Below are positions 6,911 to 12,384 of a stretch of DNA of 12,384 nt, one piece after another (position 1 is the stretch's first letter; each line of letters starts with the position of its first letter). The notes below the pieces were generated by a model. That model saw only the letters and a program-made list of their open reading frames with translations. It was not told the origin of the DNA and did not search any database. The position numbers and the translations under genes were made by a program. The DNA comes from Oscillospiraceae bacterium (GTDB taxonomy: Bacteria; Bacillota_A; Clostridia; Oscillospirales; Oscillospiraceae): positions 1 to 12,384 of the forward strand of contig JAFQHF010000189.1 in the NCBI GenBank assembly GCA_017398105.1, given 5' to 3'.

Positions 6911-7178
6911 ACCTTGTTTCCTGCATGTTTTCGTCTGTATCTGTTAAAAGTGCATCATAGGTCACATTCAGCACCTTTGCCAGATACACCAGTTCAATAT
7001 CTGTCACGAACCGCTTTCCTGCCTCAATTCTCTGAATGGCGTTTTTATCCACATCCAGTCCTGCAAGCTGAAGGACATCTGCAAGTTCTCTTTGAGATTT
7101 GCCCATTCCACGGCGGTATTTGGCTATCTGCTTTCCACAGACATTGTTACAGCCATTTGTTGCTTTGTTTATAAACAT
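6909..7178 (-). CDS. Small XRE-family HTH transcriptional regulator
   Basis: This 89-aa protein is almost entirely a cro/C1-type helix-turn-helix domain (about residues 15-75): GKQIAKYRRGMGKSQRELADVL forms the first helices, and NAIQRIEAGKRFVTDIELVYLAKVL is the typical recognition helix and C-terminal helices. No other domain is present, so it is a DNA-binding repressor or activator without a visible sensor. The ATG at 7178 was chosen because AGGGAG lies 7 nt upstream; the in-frame ATGs at 7184 and 7199 are worse placed, and 7199 lies inside a putative operator. It is transcribed divergently from the sigma4/alpha-CTD gene, across two 19-bp dyads that it probably binds, regulating itself and its neighbour. 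A TATACT -10 box at 7226-7221 fits its promoter. Base composition is AT-richer than the flanking genes. Confidence 0.85.
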   Translation of the reverse strand: MFINKATNGCNNVCGKQIAKYRRGMGKSQRELADVLQLAGLDVDKNAIQRIEAGKRFVTDIELVYLAKVLNVTYDALLTDTDENMQETR

Positions 7179-7193
7179 ACCCATTCTCCCTGC

Positions 7194-7212
7194 TGACATT
7201 TTGTGCTTGTCA
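7194..7212. promoter_or_regulatory. Putative operator 1 (19-bp dyad)
   Basis: TGACATTTTGTGCTTGTCA is a dyad with 5-bp perfect outer arms. Its left half (TGACATT) is identical to the left half of the dyad at 7247-7265, and the total length is the same. Its right half coincides with the -35 box (TTGTCA) of the plus-strand promoter, so a bound protein would block that promoter. The XRE protein encoded alongside is the natural candidate ligand. Confidence 0.6.
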
Positions 7213-7235
7213 ACGGAAATAGTATATGCTAAAAT
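7207..7235 (+). promoter_or_regulatory. Promoter of the sigma4/alpha-CTD fusion gene
   Basis: TTGTCA (7207-7212), 17 bp, TAAAAT (7230-7235): each hexamer has one mismatch from consensus. Transcription would begin near 7242, with the second dyad (7247-7265) just downstream of the start. A repressor on either dyad would hinder it. Confidence 0.6.
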
Positions 7236-7246
7236 AAATGCAAATT

Positions 7247-7265
7247 TGACATTTACTGAATGTCA
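7247..7265. promoter_or_regulatory. Putative operator 2 (19-bp dyad, 7-bp perfect arms)
   Basis: TGACATT-TACTG-AATGTCA is a perfect 7-bp inverted repeat around a 5-bp centre. Its centre is 53 bp from the centre of the dyad at 7194-7212, about five helical turns, so two bound dimers would lie on the same face of the DNA. It overlaps the likely -35 area of the minus-strand XRE promoter. Confidence 0.65.
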
Positions 7266-7289
7266 TACAGAAAGAATGGTGTGTTACGA

Positions 7290-7943
7290 ATGGCTGACAA
7301 TTTTTCATTTGAAAAAATGATTCTTCGCTCTTGTTATCCGGCCAATTTGCTTTCAGCAATTAAAGGAAAGTGCAACCTTTCCCTTCCAATAAAGCTTTCA
7401 CAGGATGTTTTGTCTGGAATCCAATATGCCCTGTCTTCACTGTCCGAGGACGAACGTTTACTGCTGCAGCTGCGTTATGCTCAGGAGCAGACTATCAGCG
7501 AAATTGCATCACATTTTCAAAGTACAGAAGATGAAATTGAAAACGCAGAAACGAAAGTTCTGCAAAAGCTGCGGCACCGTTCTCGCTGGGAATATATTCA
7601 ATATGGAATTGAGGGGCTGATGAAAAAAAGAATTGCAGAAGCACGATGCAAAGCGTATCGCGAAGGGTATCATGACGGCGTGAAAGATGCCAGCTGTGGT
7701 ATCGTCACTGTTTCCGCACCGGAATCCTTACGCAATCTTCCAATCACATATTTGGGATTATCCTCCCGTGCTCAAAACTGTCTGCATCGTTCCGGATATA
7801 ACAGGATCGGTGATGTAGTTGACATGCATACGGAAGAAATTCTAAGAATCCGAAATTTGGGTACAAAAACAGCAGAAGAAATTGCAGGTACATTGCAGCA
7901 GTACGGTTTTCTTTATTCTGCATGGGATACGATTGATCTATGA
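7290..7943 (+). CDS. Sigma-70 region 4-like HTH fused to RNA polymerase alpha-CTD-like domain
   Basis: This 217-aa protein is a putative transcription factor that touches the RNA polymerase machinery. Residues about 48-100 resemble sigma-70 region 4 (SEDERLLLQLRY, then TISEIASHF, then ENAETKVLQKLRHR). A helical linker (105-140) leads to residues 146-206, which resemble the alpha subunit C-terminal domain (LRNLPITYLGLSSRAQNCL and RIRNLGTKTAEEI). The residues matching E. coli alpha Arg265, Asn268, Cys269, Gly296 and Lys298 are Arg160, Asn163, Cys164, Gly191 and Lys193; Ser299 is Thr194. There is no sigma region 2, so it cannot replace a sigma factor alone. The ATG at 7290 is preferred although its ribosome-binding site is weak; GTG 7281 or ATG 7260 (inside operator 2) are in frame and possible. 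It is AT-richer than its neighbours and paired with a divergent XRE gene. Confidence 0.8.
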   Translation: MADNFSFEKMILRSCYPANLLSAIKGKCNLSLPIKLSQDVLSGIQYALSSLSEDERLLLQLRYAQEQTISEIASHFQSTEDEIENAETKVLQKLRHRSRWEYIQYGIEGLMKKRIAEARCKAYREGYHDGVKDASCGIVTVSAPESLRNLPITYLGLSSRAQNCLHRSGYNRIGDVVDMHTEEILRIRNLGTKTAEEIAGTLQQYGFLYSAWDTIDL

Positions 7944-7967
7944 ACGATAAATGATTGAATTATGACT

Positions 7968-8004
7968 ATTCCCACGCCAGTGTACGTACTGGACCAGAAT
8001 GACA
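7968..8004. repeat. Decayed half-copy of the 88-bp inverted-repeat element
   Basis: The segment aligns without gaps to the right half of the element at 2271-2358. ACGCCAGTGT, then ACTGG, then AATGACA are shared in the same order and spacing, with scattered substitutions between. The internal hairpin CCAGT...ACTGG is kept, but the terminal CTCGC is lost. No left end is found nearby, so this is a remnant. It lies in the gap between the fusion gene and the tRNA terminator. Confidence 0.65.
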
Positions 8005-8020
8005 CGGTTTTTCAACAAGT

Positions 8021-8063
8021 ACCAAAAGAAGGAGAGTACCTTTGGTACTCTCCTTCTTTTGGT
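8021..8063. terminator. Bidirectional terminator with a 20-bp perfect stem, shared by the fusion gene and tRNA-Leu
   Basis: The arms 8021-8040 and 8044-8063 are exact reverse complements with a 3-nt loop (TTT). The core stem GAAGGAGAGTACC / GGTACTCTCCTTC is flanked by AAAA/TTTT on both sides, so it works as an intrinsic terminator in either direction: for the plus gene ending at 7943 and for the minus-strand tRNA. The outermost four bases of one arm are the tRNA discriminator plus CCA. Confidence 0.9.
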
Positions 8064-8146
8064 GCCGTTGACGGGACTCGAACCCGTACAGTGTCGCCAC
8101 CGGGGGATTTTAAGTCCCCTGTGTCTACCGATTCCACCACAACGGC
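8060..8146 (-). tRNA. tRNA-Leu (anticodon UAA)
   Basis: On the minus strand the acceptor arms GCCGTTG (8146-8140) and CAACGGC (8070-8064) pair perfectly. The discriminator is A, and CCA (8062-8060) is encoded. The anticodon stem GGGGA/TCCCC encloses CTTAAAA, giving anticodon TAA (reads UUA). The T arm is ACGGG-TTCGAGT-CCCGT. There is a long variable arm, as in class II tRNAs, which with the anticodon makes it leucine. It has its own promoter and terminator. Confidence 0.97.
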
Positions 8147-8156
8147 GGCTTTTGGT

Positions 8157-8185
8157 ATCTTACCATATTTTTTCCCGGCCGTCAA
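8157..8185 (-). promoter_or_regulatory. tRNA-Leu promoter
   Basis: On the minus strand there is TTGACG (8185-8180), a 17-bp spacer, and TAAGAT (8162-8157) preceded by TG plus one base (extended -10). Transcription would start about 4 nt upstream of the mature tRNA 5' end. It lies immediately after the stop codon of the HD nucleotidase gene. Confidence 0.75.
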
Positions 8186-8186
8186 G

Positions 8187-8762
8187 TCACAGCTGGTCCA
8201 GATTCAGTGTGAAAGCTTCCAGGCAGTTGTCCAGGAACCAGTCAAGCTCCGGGCGGTTCATGGTCTTCATGGCATCCCAGGTCTGCCGGGCAGCGGTATC
8301 GAATTCCGTGTTTCCCGCCTTCTGCTCTTCCAGGCATTTAAGGTGCGCACAGAGCTTGTCCGCCGCCTTGACGAAGGGCAGAACGGCCTCCTCATCCTCC
8401 AGCACCAGATGCGCATAGCTCTCCCGCAGCTGCGGCGGCAGCATATCCAGCAGCCGGTTTCCTGCGATGCGCTCCACCTGCTTGTAGGCTTCCTTGATGT
8501 CCGGATTGTAATACTTGATGGGAGTGGGCAGGTCACCGGTGAGGATCTCGGAGGCATCGTGATACAGCGCCGCCACCGCGCAGCGGTCAGGCTCCGGAGT
8601 GGGCAGCTTCAGAATGTCCCGGCGGATCAGCGCCAGCGCATGGGCCAGCACCGCCGTCATATGGCTGTGCTCAGAAATATTCTCGGAAAAGGTATTGCGC
8701 ATCAGACCCCAGCGGGTGATATAGCGCATCCGGCCCATCAGGGCATAAAATTCATTGGCCAT
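8187..8762 (-). CDS. yfbR: YfbR-type HD-domain 5'-nucleotidase
   Basis: This 191-aa cytoplasmic phosphohydrolase removes the 5' phosphate from (deoxy)ribonucleoside monophosphates, with a divalent metal. Its length and motifs match E. coli YfbR: TRWGLMRNTFSENISEHS (16-33, with Arg17-Trp18 and His32), LYHDASEILTGDLPTPIKY (66-84, with His68, Asp69, Glu72 and Asp77) and AADKLCAHLKCLEE (133-146, with Asp135). These are the family's metal- and substrate-binding positions as I recall them. Its ATG lies 11 nt inside the end of the upstream HAD phosphatase gene, so the two are probably translationally coupled; GAGG precedes the start by 9 nt. As last gene of the primosome operon it may help balance nucleotide pools; that link is inferred. 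Confidence 0.9.
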   Translation of the reverse strand: MANEFYALMGRMRYITRWGLMRNTFSENISEHSHMTAVLAHALALIRRDILKLPTPEPDRCAVAALYHDASEILTGDLPTPIKYYNPDIKEAYKQVERIAGNRLLDMLPPQLRESYAHLVLEDEEAVLPFVKAADKLCAHLKCLEEQKAGNTEFDTAARQTWDAMKTMNRPELDWFLDNCLEAFTLNLDQL

Positions 8763-9399
8763 GGATCAATTCCTCAATTTTCTGTGTTAATCCGGCAGTT
8801 TCTCCGCAAAAATGTTCTGCGCCTACCGCTTCCATATCTTCCCTGTCCCGGAATCCCCACAGGACACTGACGCAGGGAACGCCTGCATTTTTCGCCGTCA
8901 GCACATCCACCTCGCTGTCGCCAACGTAGATGCAGCGTTCTGCGCCGATGGCTGCCATGGCTTTGAACACCATATCGGGCGCCGGTTTTCTGGGGCAGTC
9001 CGCCGCTTCTCCCAGGGCATAGATTCCGGGAAAGTAGTCGGCGCACAGGGCTTTTACCGCGCTGTCAGGCTTGTTGGATACGATGGCAATGGGATATTTT
9101 GCTCCCAGCTCTGCAAGAGATGCCATAATGCCGTCATAGGGTCTGGTTTTGATCCGGCAGTGGTTCGTATAATAGGGTCTGTAGGTATCCAGCACCGCCA
9201 GGATCTTCTCCCGGGGCGTTCCCTCCGGGCAGGACAGGCGCATCTGATTTTCCGCGCCGTTTCCGACGAACCGGCGCAGTTCCGGCAGCGTCCGCTCCGG
9301 ATAGCCGTGCACGATCAGGGCATGATTCGTGGCATCCAGCAGGTCTTCCAGGGTATCCAGCAAGGTGCCGTCCAGGTCAAATAAGATTCCGGTCTTCAT
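8752..9399 (-). CDS. HAD-superfamily phosphatase, phosphoglycolate phosphatase-like
   Basis: This 215-aa cytoplasmic phosphatase has all four HAD motifs: I, FDLDGTLLDT (7-16; nucleophile Asp8, acid Asp10); II, IVSNK (106-110; Ser108); III, Lys138 in RKPAPD; and IV, VGDSEVD (159-165; Asp161 and Asp165). The helical cap inserted after motif I makes it subfamily IA, like Gph and PpaX. The substrate is not certain: phosphoglycolate and pyrophosphate are typical for the group. The ATG at 9399 follows the loader gene stop by 1 nt and has GAGGG with 7 nt spacing; its 3' end overlaps yfbR by 11 nt. The two phosphatases side by side suggest a shared role in clearing small phosphoesters, an inference only. 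Confidence 0.88.
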   Translation of the reverse strand: MKTGILFDLDGTLLDTLEDLLDATNHALIVHGYPERTLPELRRFVGNGAENQMRLSCPEGTPREKILAVLDTYRPYYTNHCRIKTRPYDGIMASLAELGAKYPIAIVSNKPDSAVKALCADYFPGIYALGEAADCPRKPAPDMVFKAMAAIGAERCIYVGDSEVDVLTAKNAGVPCVSVLWGFRDREDMEAVGAEHFCGETAGLTQKIEELIHGQ

Positions 9400-9400
9400 A

Positions 9401-10384
9401 TCAGTACCCTCTGTTTTTCAGTACCCGGATATCCTCACCCACGAAGGTCAGCCGCTGGAAGCTTCCGTGGAGCCGTGAGGCGATCTGGGGAGAATACCGG
9501 CGGCTCATCTCATCCACATTCAGGTTGGTGGAGATCACCATGGGCTTTCCTGCCAAAATCCGGTCATTCAGCAGACCGTACAGAGCCGCCGTGACGAACT
9601 GACCGGGCATCTCCGTGCCCAGGTCATCGATGATCAGCAGGTCACAGTCCGTAAACTTTGCCGCTTCCCGTCTGGCTTCCTCGCTGGGACTGAACTTGGC
9701 CTGCTCCAGCTTGGAGAACAGATGCCCCGCCGTCTCATAGACAACGCTGTAGCCCCGGTCGGCCACTGCCCGGGCAACACAGGCAGACAGGAAGGTCTTA
9801 CCCAGACCCGTTCCGCCCACAAACAGCAGATTGCCGGAGCTCGGCGCGAACGTCAGGCCATAGGTACGGCAGATCTTGAAATTCCGTTCCATGATCGCCC
9901 GGGGGCTGGCGCCGTATTTGGGATCGATCCGGTCGGGATAATAGTCCAGATGGAACTGGCTGAAGGTTTCCTTGCTGCCGGAGAGAATGGAAACCTCCTT
10001 CTTCTGCTCCTGCCGGCACAGCTCCCGCAGGCATTCGCACATGGCGGTGCCCACATAGCCGCTGCCGCCGCAGTTGTCGCAGATGGGACTTTCGTCCAGA
10101 TAGCCCGGCTCGAAATTCTCCATAGCCAGGATGGCCCGCTCCTGCTGCAGCTCCAGATTGGCAAGCCGCGCTTTTTCCAGCTGCTCCCGGCCGTCGCTGC
10201 CCTGCAGAAAGGCTGCCTGAGCCGCCTGGGCCATGGTGCGCCGCAAAAGCATATCGATCTCCCGGATGCGCGGAACCTTTGCATAGGCCTCCGCCAGATG
10301 CTGCCGGTTTTCGGATTCCCGGTCTTCCTTCGCCTGGGCCAGCCTTGCTCTTGCCCGTCTGACCACTTCTGCACTGTATGCCAT
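9401..10384 (-). CDS. DnaC/DnaI-type replicative helicase loader (AAA+ ATPase)
   Basis: This 327-aa protein has a charged helical N-terminal region (1-90), a zinc-binding cluster CDNC...CEC (Cys102, Cys105, Cys116, Cys118) and an AAA+ ATPase domain. Walker A is GGTGLGKT (190-197), Walker B is LLIIDDLGTE (249-258), and a later STNLN segment plus SRLHG fit the sensor I and arginine-finger regions of DnaC/IstB-type proteins. It loads the replicative DNA helicase at origins or restarted forks; the N-terminal zinc region is the helicase-binding part in DnaI. The ATG at 10384 has GGAGG with 8 nt spacing, and starts 3 nt after the stop of the DnaD-like gene. The adjacent DnaD partner argues for chromosomal primosome function rather than a transposon IstB. 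Confidence 0.92.
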   Translation of the reverse strand: MAYSAEVVRRARARLAQAKEDRESENRQHLAEAYAKVPRIREIDMLLRRTMAQAAQAAFLQGSDGREQLEKARLANLELQQERAILAMENFEPGYLDESPICDNCGGSGYVGTAMCECLRELCRQEQKKEVSILSGSKETFSQFHLDYYPDRIDPKYGASPRAIMERNFKICRTYGLTFAPSSGNLLFVGGTGLGKTFLSACVARAVADRGYSVVYETAGHLFSKLEQAKFSPSEEARREAAKFTDCDLLIIDDLGTEMPGQFVTAALYGLLNDRILAGKPMVISTNLNVDEMSRRYSPQIASRLHGSFQRLTFVGEDIRVLKNRGY

Positions 10385-10387
10385 TTC

Positions 10388-11269
10388 TTATCCCTCCCGC
10401 AGCACTCTCTGGATCGCTTCCAGCTCCGCCGCGCCCAGCTGGCCGGATGCCCCCTTGGGGGTACCGCCCTTGTGGTCGCCATTGCGGACTTCTTCCGCGG
10501 TGTGGAGCCCCTGCTCATGCCACCGCTGCATAATTTTGTTCATATAGGCCCAGTTCAGGCCGCCGGTATTCAGGCAGGTACGCTCATAGGCCATGGAAAC
10601 GGCCTCCTCGTCCATGCCCATGTCCAGCCAGCTCTGGGCATAGCGTTCCTCCGCCGCCGTCAGGCTCCGGCCCCGGATCTGCAGAATATTCATCAGCCGG
10701 TACAGCCGGGAATTGCGGACATTCTGGGCCTGGATAAAGGCTGCCGCCTCCTCAACGGAGTCGATGCCGCGCTCGGCCCAGGCATAGGCTTCCTTTTCTA
10801 TGGTACGAAGGCTGGGATTGCGGAAGCTGCCCCGCTGCCGTGCCCTGTCCTTGCAGTAACACACCAGCACGGAGATCACATCCGGGGTCATGCCCAGGTA
10901 GCGCACAAACCCCAGCAGGATCTTCAGCTCCTCCGTATTCAGGCCCCTGCCCAGCAGCCGCTGAACTTCCCCGTACAGGCCCCGGAAGGAGGTGTCATGA
11001 TCCATGGCTTCCAGCACATCGTTTTCCGAGTAGCTGGGCCGTTCGCCGGGGGCGATATGGCTGGGTTTCTGGTCTTCCAGCAGCCCCAGCTGCCGCAGTG
11101 TGGCTGCTGCGCAGCTTAACCGGGAGGCATTCAGGTGAAGGTCTGCCTCCGCCGCCGACATGGGGTTATTGGCCTTCAGATATATGTACAGCAGAGCCGC
11201 GTCCGGACTGGCGGCACTCAGCAGCTTTCGCATATCATTTTGGGAGATTTTCACACTTTCCGTCATCAT
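10388..11269 (-). CDS. DnaD-domain primosome (replication initiation) protein
   Basis: This 293-aa protein resembles the DnaD/DnaB2 family of Firmicutes primosome proteins. An N-terminal winged-helix-like part (about 10-65) is followed by two DnaD-type helical domains (about 85-165 and 185-252). The second ends in YMNKIMQRW (242-250), the YxxxIxxxW signature that contacts DNA in this family. Its job is to help recruit the helicase-loader complex to DNA. It heads a four-gene operon whose second gene is the helicase loader, 3 nt away, which fits the role. The ATG at 11269 has GAGG 9 nt upstream; the adjacent second ATG (11266) would also work. Promoter TTGTCC-17-TATAAT lies 37-65 nt upstream. 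Confidence 0.88.
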   Translation of the reverse strand: MMTESVKISQNDMRKLLSAASPDAALLYIYLKANNPMSAAEADLHLNASRLSCAAATLRQLGLLEDQKPSHIAPGERPSYSENDVLEAMDHDTSFRGLYGEVQRLLGRGLNTEELKILLGFVRYLGMTPDVISVLVCYCKDRARQRGSFRNPSLRTIEKEAYAWAERGIDSVEEAAAFIQAQNVRNSRLYRLMNILQIRGRSLTAAEERYAQSWLDMGMDEEAVSMAYERTCLNTGGLNWAYMNKIMQRWHEQGLHTAEEVRNGDHKGGTPKGASGQLGAAELEAIQRVLREG

Positions 11270-11305
11270 AGGGCATTTCCTCGCAGATTTCGCTATTTTA
11301 CGGAC

Positions 11306-11334
11306 ATTATATCATAGGATTTCCCCGGGGACAA
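11306..11334 (-). promoter_or_regulatory. Promoter of the dnaD-like / loader / HAD / yfbR operon
   Basis: On the minus strand there is TTGTCC (11334-11329), a 17-bp spacer and a perfect TATAAT (11311-11306). The -35 box has two mismatches from consensus. The leader to the ATG at 11269 is about 30 nt. No other promoter-like pair is seen between these genes, so all four are likely cotranscribed. Confidence 0.7.
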
Positions 11335-11441
11335 CGGCGGAAAGAGAGAGAATTTCGCAGAAAAACCCGCCCCGTTTTTGTCACACCACAGGATGTTGTG
11401 GGTAAGGGGCTGTCTTTGACCGATTCTCTGCAAACAATTGC

Positions 11442-11465
11442 AGGGCGGAGTCATGACCCCGCCCT
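11442..11465 (-). terminator. Palindrome after tcdA, possible terminator and member of the dispersed repeat family
   Basis: AGGGCGG (11442-11448) pairs with CCGCCCT (11459-11465), and inner GTC/GAC extends the stem, leaving a tiny loop. It lies 7 nt beyond the tcdA stop. In the minus direction it is followed by GCAATTGTTTGCAG, which is not a clean T run, so termination may be weak. The GGGCGG...CCGCCC arms match the palindromes at 948-974 and 12249-12384. A second small hairpin, CTGCAA-ACAA-TTGCAG (11429-11444), overlaps its edge. Confidence 0.55.
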
Positions 11466-11472
11466 ATAAGTT

Positions 11473-12192
11473 TCACTTTGCCAATGCAATATCCTTGATG
11501 ACTTCGCCCGCCAGGATCAGTCCTGCTGCGCCGGGGACAAAGGCTACACTGCCGGGGATCTGACGCTTGCCCAGGGCAGCCGCTTCCTCCTCCCAGCCGG
11601 TGGGGGTCAGGGCCTCTTCTTTGGAATAGACCACCTTCAGGTGCCTGATTCCCCGTTTGCCCAGCTCCTTGCGCATGATCCGGGCCAGGGGACACATGGA
11701 GGTTTTGGAAATATCCGCCACCTCGAAGGCGGACGCATCCAGCTTGTTGCCGGTTCCCATACAGCAGATGATGGGCGTACCCGCTTCATAGGCCCGCTGC
11801 ACCAGCTGAAGCTTTCCGGTAACCGTGTCGATGGCATCCACAATATAATCATATTGGGAAAAATCGAACCGGTTCGCCGTTTCCGGAGTATAGAACACCG
11901 GATGCATCCGGACAACGCAGTCCGGATTGATATCCAGAATCCGCCGCTTCGCCGCCTCCACCTTGGGAAGCCCCACGGTGGAATGGGTCGCCAGGATCTG
12001 CCGGTTGATATTGGACACACTGACAGTATCATGGTCGATCAGATCGATCTGCCCCACGCCGCTGCGTGCCAGAGCCTCCACAGTATAGCCGCCCACGCCG
12101 CCGATGCCGAAAACCGCCACCCGGGCATGCTGCAGCCGCTCCACAGCTTCCGTCCCCAGAAGCATCTGGGTGCGTAAAAATTGTTCGTGCAT
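11473..12192 (-). CDS. tcdA: tRNA threonylcarbamoyladenosine dehydratase (TcdA/CsdL, ThiF/E1-like)
   Basis: This 239-aa E1-like enzyme uses ATP to cyclise t6A at position 37 of ANN-decoding tRNAs into ct6A. Visible features are the Rossmann ATP site VFGIGGVGGYTVEAL (27-41), Asp53 in LIDHDTV, SNINRQ (60-65, the family Arg finger region), LPKVEAAKRRI (75-85, with Lys77), DAIDTVTGK (119-127), and the TcdA-typical CMGTGNKLDAS (144-154). Its length is slightly below E. coli TcdA (about 268 aa), whose extra part is C-terminal. GGAGG lies 6 nt before the ATG at 12192. It appears monocistronic, with a palindromic repeat on each side. A convincing promoter is not seen in 12193-12250. Confidence 0.93.
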   Translation of the reverse strand: MHEQFLRTQMLLGTEAVERLQHARVAVFGIGGVGGYTVEALARSGVGQIDLIDHDTVSVSNINRQILATHSTVGLPKVEAAKRRILDINPDCVVRMHPVFYTPETANRFDFSQYDYIVDAIDTVTGKLQLVQRAYEAGTPIICCMGTGNKLDASAFEVADISKTSMCPLARIMRKELGKRGIRHLKVVYSKEEALTPTGWEEEAAALGKRQIPGSVAFVPGAAGLILAGEVIKDIALAK

Positions 12193-12248
12193 ATGGTTCC
12201 TCCCTTTGGTAAATGATCGTTTATCGCACGAATCTCGAAACGCTATTG

Positions 12249-12384
12249 TAGGGGCGGATTTTCAATCCGCCCTTAACGTAACGACAACGGAATGGTATCG
12301 ATCTGTGCAAAGACCGTGGTCGCCAGAGTTGGCTTCACCGGGAATTGATCGATAGATTTCGGGCGGATTGGAAATCCGCCCCTA
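12249..12384. repeat. Two-hairpin MITE-like repeat, right end at the window edge
   Basis: The outer ends are inverted copies: TAGGGGCGGATTT at the left and, read from the other strand, the same 13 bases at the right, where the sequence stops. Each end is also a hairpin by itself: GGGCGGATT-TTC-AATCCGCCC (12252-12272) and GGGCGGATT-GGA-AATCCGCCC (12361-12381). The 88 bp between (12273-12360) have no coding potential that I trust. The layout, with terminal inverted repeats and a short non-coding centre, is that of a small non-autonomous element or dispersed repeat. The element may extend one or more bases past the window. Confidence 0.75.

Noticed and set aside
8060..8146. tRNA-Leu as an integration site with a duplicated 3' end (att site) for an element covering 6878-8063.
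   Set aside because: No second copy of the tRNA 3' end was seen within the window, and there is no integrase gene.
9401..10384. IstB transposition helper instead of a helicase loader.
   Set aside because: The N-terminal zinc cluster and the adjacent DnaD-like gene fit DnaC/DnaI; there is no IstA transposase nearby.
12193..12250. Promoter for tcdA using TACAAT at 12250-12245 on the minus strand.
   Set aside because: No -35-like hexamer lies at a workable distance upstream, and the TACAAT belongs to the edge of the palindromic repeat, so the promoter was left uncalled.

Overview
The window looks like chromosomal DNA from a GC-rich Gram-positive anaerobe of the class Clostridia, probably Oscillospirales. 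This is inferred from several things together: a DnaD-domain protein next to a DnaC/DnaI-type loader, SleB/CwlJ-type wall hydrolases, a lipoprotein signal, strong AGGAG ribosome-binding sites, and short dispersed palindromic repeats. No marker gene settles the species.

Positions 1-3604 (minus strand) hold a putative hydroxyacid operon. It starts at a near-consensus promoter (3604-3576) and runs in the order Ldh2-family malate/lactate dehydrogenase, LarA-family nickel-dependent racemase, malic enzyme (cut by the window edge). An 88-bp element with perfect 13-bp terminal inverted repeats lies between the first two genes, and a palindromic repeat lies between the last two. The simplest reading is interconversion of malate (or another 2-hydroxyacid) enantiomers feeding pyruvate or oxaloacetate; the substrate is inferred.

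Positions 3603-6910 hold three related cell-wall hydrolase genes. Two are tandem minus-strand paralogs with a signal peptide or anchor, a Glu/Thr/Pro-rich spacer, a C39-like papain-fold domain and a SleB/CwlJ-type hydrolase domain. The third is a plus-strand lipoprotein with only the hydrolase domain. In one tandem paralog the predicted catalytic Cys is Ser.

Positions 6878-8063 are an AT-richer insert bounded by two bidirectional terminators. A small XRE regulator (minus) and an unusual plus-strand protein are transcribed divergently. The plus-strand protein joins a sigma-70 region-4-like HTH to an RNA polymerase alpha C-terminal-like domain. The intergenic region carries two 19-bp dyads whose centres are 53 bp apart. 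A tRNA-Leu(UAA) gene follows on the minus strand at 8146-8060.

Positions 8187-11334 (minus) form a tightly packed operon: DnaD-like primosome protein, DnaC/DnaI-type helicase loader, HAD phosphatase, and YfbR-type HD 5'-nucleotidase. Gaps are 3 and 1 nt, and the last pair overlap by 11 nt. Beyond it is tcdA (11473-12192, minus), for the t6A-to-ct6A modification of tRNA. The window ends inside a two-hairpin repeat (12249-12384). No stretch longer than 300 bases lacks a gene.
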